Positions 55,709 to 64,000 of a stretch of DNA of 64,000 nt are shown here, in pieces. The position numbers and the translations under genes were made by a program. Location: contig NOKP01000031.1 in NCBI GenBank assembly GCA_002682825.1, positions 602,353-666,352 of the forward strand, given 5' to 3'. Source of the DNA: Neonectria sp. B-13. Taxonomy: Eukaryota; Ascomycota; Sordariomycetes; Hypocreales; Nectriaceae. The notes under the pieces were generated by a model. That model ran no database searches. It saw only the letters and a list, made by a program, of their open reading frames with translations, and was not told the DNA's origin. Every line of letters starts with the position of its first letter. Position 1 is the stretch's first letter.

Positions 55709-58429
55709 ATGTCCGACGCAAGGATGAGGCGACAAAACCACTCCTGTGACCAGTGCAGGAGGTCCAAGAAGGCCTGTGACGGCTACTTGCTCAACAGCCT
55801 TGGTCGCCGCTCCTCTGACGCCGTGTCAACCGTATCGAGTGAGTACCTCTGTGAGTAACAACTCCGTCTCCGGCATCCGTGAGATTGGGCTAACGGCGTC
55901 CTTTCTCCCGCAGACTCAGATTCTGGGCTCCGATCATGCTCCTACTGTACCAAAACGAAGAAGCAATGCACCCTCAACTCGCACTGGGGCAGATCTCAGC
56001 TCCAGATTAGAGCATCCCCGTCTTCCACCGGCGCCGAGTCTCGCGGGGATGCAAGTCTTCACGCCAAGCGACAGAGGACAGACCACCACGGCATGTCAGC
56101 CGCAAGCCTTGACCTCAGCGCAAGCATATTGCACTTGCTGCAGACTCCTTCGCCGAGTCACCATTCATTTTCCTGGGAAGCGCCCATTCCTAGCTTGGAA
56201 TACTCCGGAGCGTTGCCGCCTGATTCCGCTCTCAGTTCCATGGGCCTGGACATGGGCCGAGCAAGTGACGAGGGGCTTTCTCAGGCTGGGTCTCAAGATG
56301 CCGCGTTCGACGTGGCCGCCGACTCCGCGCATCACGACGACCACACCAGACTCGACAGCGTCTTTATCTCAACGGCATACTCTGGTTCGCAGGAATCAGA
56401 ACTTGACTTCCAGAATTCCGTCTGGGAGTTTTCTCAAAGTTGCTCAGAACCACGAAACTCAACCTTCTCGGCTCAGCCCACACCCCACGGCGGCCACGAT
56501 ATCCAGGAAAGTCGCAGACGGCGTCGGGCATCTGACAACTGGCCTGGCCATTCCAGAACCTCTGCTTCTCCCCTTGATCCCGAACATGGCATCATGGCAC
56601 GCTCAAACAACAGCCTCATTACGGAAAGCCTACTTCAGATATACCACGACGTACTTGAGAACAATCTTGCGTGTTGGCTCTCCGAGGATACATGTCCCTA
56701 CACGATGGAAAGGAGAAGACGTGGATTCCGTGGAATGAATCCGGGCGATACAACTGGGTTCATGCACAGGAATTTGCGCGGGTTGGAGCGCGGCACGACA
56801 TGGCCAAACCAGATCTACAGGCGAGTCCTACAGCTTGATCGGATTGCGCAATCGACCAAGATGATCCGCCTCACCCGCGCCGAAAACCAGGCGGCGTCAA
56901 GAGCCCTCGACTTGGTCATAATGGCTTTCGCTACACAATGGGCGCAAGGCAGTCGCCGGCGAGAGAAATACACATCAAGGCCGCTCAGCACCCCGGATCA
57001 CACTCAGCAAGACCATGGCGACTTTACCAGTGCCTTCAACGAGGAATTCGAGCAGAACCTTCAACAGTCTATCTGGGAACAGGCCAAAAAAGCCTTGCAG
57101 GATGTTGCCGAGTTGGAATCTTACCGCGTCATATACGCCGAGCTGATCTTCGGCCTCACTCAAAGACCATGGGCGAGCGATGATCACCCATCCGAGGACT
57201 TCATTGCTATGTCTGCCTCCAGTGCCAGTCGAACTGAAAACATCAAGGACTCGATCTTGCCCAAGATCATGGAAATCATATCACAAGAAGGACCGCCGGT
57301 ATACATGGAAAGAGCGACTCGAAAGATCCACGCGTTGAAGTTTCGCCTGGATGCGAATGAGACGGGTTTCCTCGAAACCACCCAACCACACACCGATAGA
57401 CACGATGAACTTGTTACTCACGGCTTAAGCGCTGAAGACCGTCGTACCGTTGGTCTCATCTACTGGCTCGCAGTCATGTTCGACACTGTGTCTTCCTCCA
57501 TGAGCGAGAGGCCGATCGCTCTTGTGGACGAAGATTGTCAACATGAAGCTACCCAAGCAAAGGCTTCAATGGCGGCGGCATCTGCCTCTAAGCGTCAACT
57601 CATCGCTCAGCGCTGGGAGCTCGATTCTTTCGTTCAAGATAATCCTGAGAAGCCGTCATTATCACTACACTGGCCTTGTCCGCCCGACGTTTGCGCTCAG
57701 GCCGTCGCGAGATCGGCACCAGTCAAAATCCTGCTCTTCCGTCACGTTGCATATTTACAGAACGCCTTACGGAAGAAGGACTACGGAAAGCCCATCGAAG
57801 ACATCATCCAGAGCGTAACACTGCTTTATCGATACTGGAACAGAACCCATGGTACTTTCTTCCGGGAGCTGGTCAAGAATTACAGCTCTGTCCCACAACG
57901 CATCAGGAGCTGGTTTCCCTGCATCGCCATTCCTTGGCATCTTGGCTCCCTGATGCTTGCCGACTTGCTCGAATTCGTGGACAACAACGCTCTTGGATTA
58001 GAAGACTCGACTCTAAGGCGTATTGATTCCAGTATGGCCACAAGAATTAGGAAAGCGAGCGCCATCGATCTCTCCGATCTTGCTAGAGTAACTACACCAT
58101 CAGACAACGGCGAAGCCGGAGGCTCCCTGGAAGAGCAGCTGCCAGACTTTCATTTTGCCGTCAACGAAGGCCCTCTCTTGACAGAGCCGTGGACCATCAT
58201 TCTCATCAGAGCCTTCACCAAAGCGTCTATTTATCACTTGGGCGTGGCGGATGACTTGAAGCAGAATGAGTGGGCAATCTTGGGCCATGACAGTGAGGAG
58301 TTTCAAGAGAGCCTGAGACGATCCGAAAACTGCATCCGGGCTCTTTGGTGTTTAGGTAAAAAGTCGGAGATGGCTAAGAATCTCACCAAGGTGTTATCCG
58401 AGGCCTTGCACAAACAGCGAGAGACGTGA
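55709..58429 (+). CDS. alcR-like: AlcR-type Zn2Cys6 transcriptional activator
   Basis: Exon 1 is 55709-55838, the intron 55839-55913 (GTGAGT...CCGCAG) and exon 2 55914-58429, giving 881 aa. The start MSDARMRRQNHSC fits the A. nidulans AlcR N-terminus; two upstream in-frame starts are less likely. The zinc cluster is CDQCRRSKKAC, a 28-residue loop, then CSYCTKTKKQC and a TLN segment. AlcR is known for an unusually long 16-residue loop here, and this one is longer. Similarity to AlcR continues far downstream: QIYHDVLENNLACWLSEDTCPY, AASRALDLVIMAFATQW, SAPVKILLFRHVAYLQ and CIRALWCLGKKSEMA. AlcR activates ethanol and related-substrate catabolism from WGCGG sites. The nearby AlcS-type gene supports the assignment; no alcA or aldA is in view. 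Confidence 0.85.
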
Positions 58430-59188
58430 ATAAGCTGATATTTCCCGGCTTGCCAATGGCCGTCTATGGTAGAAAAGATGCTAATATGTAATAAAATACA
58501 TCCCGAGCGTGTCATCTCCTGACTCGTATCTTGAGTAAATATCTCTTCATCTCCTGTCCAGCGATTCTGGGAACATCTCCATGTGTCATGAGAGCATTGA
58601 TGTGTTGGACTCGTTACTCAACATTTCCGTGTATGTCTTGCTTAAGAAATGAATTGCATTAGTGTATTCACCTACAATACTTGTGTCATCGGGGTCAACC
58701 GAAGAAGTACGCAATAGGTTCGAGATGTCCAATTTGGCTGTAACTCGAGTGCACCTTGCCCACAAAGATCCAGCGCCGTCTCACCTAGGAACGCAGTGGA
58801 ACCACAAGTTCACAATCACTCAACATCTCAGGAATCACACAGGACTAGACATCACGCAAAAGTAATTCGATGGTTGGGTTGAAACAATCTCTCGTTCAAT
58901 CTGTGTTTCCATACCCTATCCCTGTTGATACGGTTGACCCTTGGTTTTCCTCACGCTGGCTTTTTTTCATTGTTTTGTCTCCCAGTTTCCGGTATTCCCA
59001 TTGCCCCAATAGTAAGGAATGTCCCATTCACCATCCTCCCGGTAAACTTTTGTCCCTTCCGACTCCTTTTCTTCGAAATGATCCCTTCATTCCCGAGAAC
59101 TAGAATAGAATGAGTGATGTCCTGACACTACTCGGAGAACTAGCACCCTGGAAAGGAGTGCGGAAGTCGTTCGCCACCACTTTTAGAC
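58430..59188. other. Convergent intergenic region, no gene seen
   Basis: 759 bp between the AlcR-type stop and the calpain stop. Short frames only. Confidence 0.45.
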
Positions 59189-60745
59189 TTACTTGGTAAC
59201 ACCAACACAGGCGAAGCAGTGCTTCATGGCCTCGGCCTCAATGGCAAACAAGCCGCCGTGGTCGAGCAGAGAAGCCGGGTGCCACATGGTAGGGTCGAGA
59301 CGCTCGAGCAGACCGGGGTAGCTGTTGAGTCCGATTCGCTCGGTGACACCCCATGGGTTGCGGAGGACAATGTACTGCTTCTCGCCGATGATGGCAAAGC
59401 CGAGAACGGAGTAGGCGTGGTTGGCGACGATGTTGCTGCCGCGGTACGTGGTGCCAGTGGCGTAGGTCCAAGCAGTCATCGGGTTGATGGTCTTGAAGTT
59501 CATGCAGTTCTCACGAACCAGGCCCAAGATGTCGCGCGCAGAGTGGTTCTGGGTGATGTAGTAGTGAGGATCGCGACCGTTGATCTGGGCCATGGCCTTG
59601 ACGGGATCACCACTGGACGTCTGGGTGAGGTCAGGACGCTCAGATGAACCGCCGCTGATCCACTTGGCAAAGGCCTTCTCGTACAGCGATGGCCAGATGT
59701 CGGCTCCGTCACTGGAGCGACAATAGATGGGGCTGTTGTTAGAGTTGTTCATTGGGATGTCGTAGTTGACCTCGACAGTCTCCGTCTTGGCGTTGTTGTC
59801 GCCGCCCTTGTCGTGGAACCGGATGGCGAGACGCTTCTTCTCCTCCTTGGTCTCGTGGACCCGGGTAGCTCGGTTGATGGCCAAGGGGTCGGACCAGAAG
59901 ACCGAGAACAGGGCAGCAATCAGCCAGCTGTTGCCGAGACAGCCCTGAGTCGGGTCGTCGAAGTTGTGCATGTTCTGCCCCTTTCCGTCACCGATCTGGA
60001 AATTGGACAGGTTGCCGATCAGGCGCTTGTTGACCTGCTGATAGAAGTAGCCGTACATGTCGCGCCACGAGCCGTTGGGGGGCGTCCAGTGACCCTTCTG
60101 CGCCCTGTAGGGACTGATGAGCTCGTTGATGGACATGGATACCTCGCGGTTGGACAGTGTCTTGCCCAAGGAGGGAGCGTGGAGTACCACGTGCAGCTTG
60201 CCGTTCTGCATGCGGGCCACCTTGATGGGCGTCTTCTCCAAGTCCTTCAGTCCAATCTTCTCAAGGTCCTGAACTTTGCGGACCTCGGAGAGATCAGGAG
60301 TCATGACATCTCGCTCGTTCAGGATCTTCATGTCCTTCTCCGACAGCTTCACGGCCTTCCTCTCCTTCTCGTCGAGCTTCAGCCCGGTGTAGAGGACGGA
60401 GCCATGCTTCATGTCGAACAGCTCGTCGTAGTCCGTCTGGAGGACATTGGACAGGAGTTGCTCAGAGTTGATAGAAAGCTTGTCGATGTTTCGGCCAAGA
60501 AGAGCTTCGACGAGGGCGTATGGGTTGACAGCGCCGACTCTGATATCCTTGGGTGGCGAATCTGGGCGGATGTGCCCCCCGCCAGAGGACTCGAGTTTCA
60601 TGTCGAGGCAGTCGTAGTCCATACCGAGGCTCTCGGAGACAGCGGGTGCTGGCTGTTCGGTTCTCTGGCCGAGAAGTGCTTCAACAAGAGCGTAGATTTT
60701 GGCGTCCTTGGTGGAATCAGACGAAGAGTTTCGAATGTCGCCCAT
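59189..60745 (-). CDS. Calpain-like (C2 family) protein with Ser at the catalytic Cys position
   Basis: 518 aa, single exon. Residues about 18-26 and 76-84 repeat the helix YALVEALLG, followed each time by a DYD and a DMK segment, so the N-terminus holds a duplicated motif. The calpain core starts near residue 215. The oxyanion Gln267 and the Trp274 of the Q-x5-C-W motif are present, but residue 273 is Ser (codon AGC at 59929-59927) instead of Cys. His443 (NHAYSVLGF) and Asn463 (RNPWG) of the triad are kept. A Cys sits four residues earlier (269). Family members are intracellular papain-fold proteases; this copy is probably inactive or changed. No EF-hand or C2 domain follows. A TATA-like element lies about 140 bp upstream. 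Confidence 0.8.
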   Translation of the reverse strand: MGDIRNSSSDSTKDAKIYALVEALLGQRTEQPAPAVSESLGMDYDCLDMKLESSGGGHIRPDSPPKDIRVGAVNPYALVEALLGRNIDKLSINSEQLLSNVLQTDYDELFDMKHGSVLYTGLKLDEKERKAVKLSEKDMKILNERDVMTPDLSEVRKVQDLEKIGLKDLEKTPIKVARMQNGKLHVVLHAPSLGKTLSNREVSMSINELISPYRAQKGHWTPPNGSWRDMYGYFYQQVNKRLIGNLSNFQIGDGKGQNMHNFDDPTQGCLGNSWLIAALFSVFWSDPLAINRATRVHETKEEKKRLAIRFHDKGGDNNAKTETVEVNYDIPMNNSNNSPIYCRSSDGADIWPSLYEKAFAKWISGGSSERPDLTQTSSGDPVKAMAQINGRDPHYYITQNHSARDILGLVRENCMNFKTINPMTAWTYATGTTYRGSNIVANHAYSVLGFAIIGEKQYIVLRNPWGVTERIGLNSYPGLLERLDPTMWHPASLLDHGGLFAIEAEAMKHCFACVGVTK

Positions 60746-63700
60746 GTTGGAGATAGTTGTAAGAGTAATGGTGAAGATTCAAATTGAAGTGTTGAAGGAG
60801 AGAGTGAAGATTGGAAGGTGAATTGGCAGCTGATGGATTGATGTCTGTGTTGAGCAGAACGATGAGAAGGTCGTCTGGAGGGCTTATATATACCTCCTCA
60901 ACACCCATAACACAAATTGGATTCAGCATTTGCCCGTGCCCTCCGCCGTCGATGAATGCGGAGTGCATCAACACGGATCAAAGCGTGCATATTTTCAATC
61001 CTCTCACATGGTCGGCAGTTCTTGTTTGCGGGGAACTTGCACCCTGAACGAGGCCGAGACTCTTTGGTTGCATCAGCCAATACTCTTCTGTCTTGGAGGA
61101 GAGACAAGCCCGTGAACTAGATTGTACCATGAAAACAACTACATTGACAAGCAATGTTCCAGCATATCACAGAACCTCCCTTCTGGTGTTGCAGCACATT
61201 CAGCATTGAAAAAAGTCCCTGGAATGGTTCCGTATCTGCGTACCCTGTCTAAAGAGTACATAATTTACACTCTGTGCTTTTAGCAACTACAATGCGATGA
61301 AACCTCGATAAGACTGGGGTTATGCCTTCCGCAATCCGTTGCCATTGATGTTACCCCTGATGTTGCCCGCACAGCGTCAACTTGAGCTCCGTTGACTAAA
61401 GGATGACTACATGGGACATGGCTAGAACCGGCAGATGCGAGCGGGCGTCCAGTCCCAACAATTTGATGTCTTCGTTTCTGAACTTCGTGATACTAGTGGC
61501 TCAAGCGGACTGCAAACTGCACATTGCGAGCTTAGGCAAATTGGATTCTCGTGATTCGCAGATGAATATGCCTAAGCCCGACTTCATAACCACCGACGAG
61601 ACGATACGTCACGCGAAAAGAGTGGTTGGGAATCTATCAGAAAGGCCATGTCACTCTGGCGTAGATTCTGCCACAACTGTATTCCAGCAGTTGGTGAATT
61701 TACGTTCCGTCCCGCTCTAGCTTCCCTCCAGAGTAACAATGAGTTTTGACCGATGAGCCAATGCAGATGAGGGTGAGGGGTTGGCCGTTAAGCCGAAACT
61801 CTATTGGGCATTGACATCTGGTAGGAGTAGCAACGGAGGAGGGGAAATTGAGGCTTGCGTGATGTTGACGACTCGGACGATAATGGCGTCGTAGATGCCA
61901 CCCACAAAAACGGATGGAGTGTAGTAACGACTTCTAGAATAGGTAAGGGCTGTCGATTACCGACTGTGAAGACTGTAACAAACACGGGTAGCGTGGAATG
62001 CGTTTATTCCAATCATGGTCATGGCCCTGGATTAGCGCTCACATAGTGTGAACACGCATGTCGGGGTAACTTTCTGCTCCAGTCCACCCTCGTCCCCGCT
62101 GCTTGTTGGTACAGATGAACTGAACAGGGGAATGATAGATTGTAGGCTTGTTTGTGGCCTGATTTCAAGATGCAAACAGATCATCTCAGTTATTTCGATC
62201 AATGCCGCTCGGTCATGATTAATTTCGACGTCACGGCACCACAATGAGGCGTTCATGAACTGAAACTTCAATGAGTAGCTGCAACCCCCGCTTTGACGTT
62301 CCAAACGGACCTTCCCCGCGCTCAACCATTGACCAACGAAGTGCCATCAAGTCGTATTCCTTTGTAATCACATGACAAAAGTGAAAAGTTCTCCATGTGT
62401 TACAGCGAGCCGGCGGATACAACCAGTAAGTATATGCTACGGAACATCGGGGCAACGTACTGGTGACCTTGATATTCGTTTCGAATTCGTGGGTGGAGGA
62501 CGTAAACAACATTGCATGCGACGAGGTGATTACGTTGAGGAGCCCTAGCAAGATCAAAAGATTTGACCGTCCAGCCACAGCCCTTGGACTTTCATAACAA
62601 AGGCATAGTTGAGCATTAATGCACATTAAACTGTAGCTCTCGCTGTTTACCTAGTCCCTCACAACTTATATTGTCAGCGGGGCAACTAATGTTGCAATGG
62701 GGTCTTTCAACACATGTATGAGTAAGGTCATTAAAGTTCATAATATCACATGTTGATTGCTAACAGACTCGGCTTAGCGTGGAATACGAAACGGCCACCT
62801 AATACTGAATGTGGCAACATAGGCTGTGCGGATCAGTGACTAGGCTAGTGATTGCAGGTCATCGGTACACGAATCTTTTGTTTACGTAGAATTGAAGGGT
62901 CTCCCTTTGACTGTCATAATGCAGCACTTCCGTACCGAGCCCCACATGAGCCTAGCCAAGGCAGACATACATGTAGTGACTTTGAGCAGTCCCTGATGTT
63001 GCAAATCAGCAGCAGAAATAAGGATCGCTGCCGAGTTTAATGTATCTCTATGTCAATCTGAGAAGTGTGTGGACTTATATTGCCACATGAATTTGTGACA
63101 GGTCTGATGTATCTTTCAATTGCTATTTCTGGTTGGGTTAAATCCTTGCTCATGACTTAAATGCTACCTTACGACAGTTTAAGGGATGCCGGAGGGAAGA
63201 CGGCTCAGGAAAGAGCCATTTTTAGCATGTCGGCTTAATGGGATTTACCGGAATCATCGGATGACCTCCGGTGCAGATAGTCACGTGGTTAGTTACTCTC
63301 TTTCTAGCGTTTAATATTTGCACATGTTACTATGGACAATTATCGTATCATGTCGTGACACATTGAATCACTAAGTCCTCGTAAATTCTGGACAATTCAA
63401 CTCCCGTTAGTGTCAAATCTCTTGGTTCTCATCTCTATTAAATTAGTCCTCATTGACCTTGACATTAGTACACTGCTTGAGAACTTCCCAAGCTTTAAAC
63501 ACAATAGCACGCTGTTTCAGGGTAATTTTAGGCACATAGGGTAGATGAGGTATAATGTTGAAAGCGGTCCTCAAGATACCACGTGCCTGCCGCGGCATCA
63601 GACATCTAGCAGGCAAGCAACCAGCGTCACAACAGCCATGCCAACACATTCATGGAAAAGGATAGAAAGGGAGGGAACTATATTACTGTGTACATAAGGG

Positions 63701-64000
63701 AAGATCCCTCCAGTGGCTAGCTTAGTCCATTATCTCGTTTTCTTGACTTTTCCCCATCTTTTGGTCTGTCTGTCTCACGGGCCTCTGAACGACCTCCTGT
63801 TCAACATACATCACGAGACTGTAGCTTGTGAGAGCTACAGATTATATTTCGACACAAGACATTTTAGAGTATTAGGCATACCATAGTGGCTATATGCCTG
63901 AAACTGGACCTAAAACCCTTTTCGAGTGAGATGAGGACCACTTTTTACCCTATTTATTCTCCCCGACAATGACACCAGCAAGTTTAAACTAGTGATTGAA
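60746..64000. other. 3.25 kb with no supportable gene
   Basis: Contains the calpain promoter. Short frames at 61403-61720 (plus), 62231-62626 (minus) and 63443-63649 (minus) were examined. The last has a coding-like tail (ITLKQRAIVFKAWEVLKQC) but no domain or clear splice context. No repeat array or RNA gene is seen. Confidence 0.45.
60884..60892 (-). promoter_or_regulatory. TATA-box-like element of the calpain-like gene
   Basis: TATATATAA on the minus strand, about 140 nt upstream of the start codon at 60745, a normal distance for a fungal core promoter. Confidence 0.5.

Noticed and set aside
59813..60787. 324-codon plus-strand frame
   Set aside because: Antisense shadow of the calpain-like gene, rich in Val/Leu/Gly as such shadows usually are.
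1..64000. CRISPR arrays, tRNA or rRNA genes, intact transposons
   Set aside because: No spaced repeat arrays, no convincing A/B-box pairs, and no transposase or reverse-transcriptase motifs or long terminal repeats were seen.

Overview
The window is nuclear DNA of a filamentous ascomycete, most likely a Sordariomycete. The evidence is short GT-AG introns of 46-137 nt with CTAAC-like branch sites, Zn2Cys6 regulators, a LaeA-like methyltransferase, a fungalysin and an AlcR-type activator. Genes sit singly on both strands, and exon structures here were worked out by joining reading frames across donor and acceptor sites. I see no rRNA, tRNA, CRISPR array or intact transposon, and no PKS or NRPS core gene.

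Layout. 1-12 kb holds mostly unrecognised, probably lineage-restricted genes: a partial gene at the left edge, a divergent pair of unknowns, a J-domain-like membrane protein lacking HPD, two convergent Ser-rich single-pass membrane proteins, and a protein with three 58-residue repeats that ends at an A7 tract. 13-21 kb holds a C2H2 plus SET protein, a Zn2Cys6 regulator broken by one in-frame TAA, a 93-residue unknown, a PhyH-type dioxygenase and a DUF7053-like protein. 21-30 kb holds an intronless PHP/DUF3604-like hydrolase, an AAAP amino-acid permease and a membrane-anchored sulfatase-superfamily protein. 30.4-35.3 kb is gene-free and rich in simple repeats. 35-46 kb holds a nine-exon LaeA-like methyltransferase with a 13-nt exon, a PcaB-type fumarase-superfamily enzyme, a second fungal regulator whose first zinc-cluster cysteine pair I cannot find, and a secreted M36 fungalysin. 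47-59 kb holds an intronless oleate hydratase, an NTF2-FMO fusion, a GPR1/FUN34/YaaH transporter and an AlcR-type activator. 59-61 kb holds a calpain-like protein with Ser at the catalytic Cys position, and 61-64 kb has no supportable gene.

The most interesting system is at 50.3-58.4 kb. The AlcR-type regulator lies beside an AlcS-family membrane protein, as in the Aspergillus nidulans ethanol (alc) cluster but without alcA. TGCGG/CCGCA motifs, the AlcR core site, occur in both their promoters (sharing the 11-mer AGTGCGGGGAA) and as three copies at exact 9-bp spacing in front of the divergent flavin monooxygenase. I infer a rewired alc-type regulon that may include the monooxygenase. Function assignments rest on remembered family motifs; no database search was possible.
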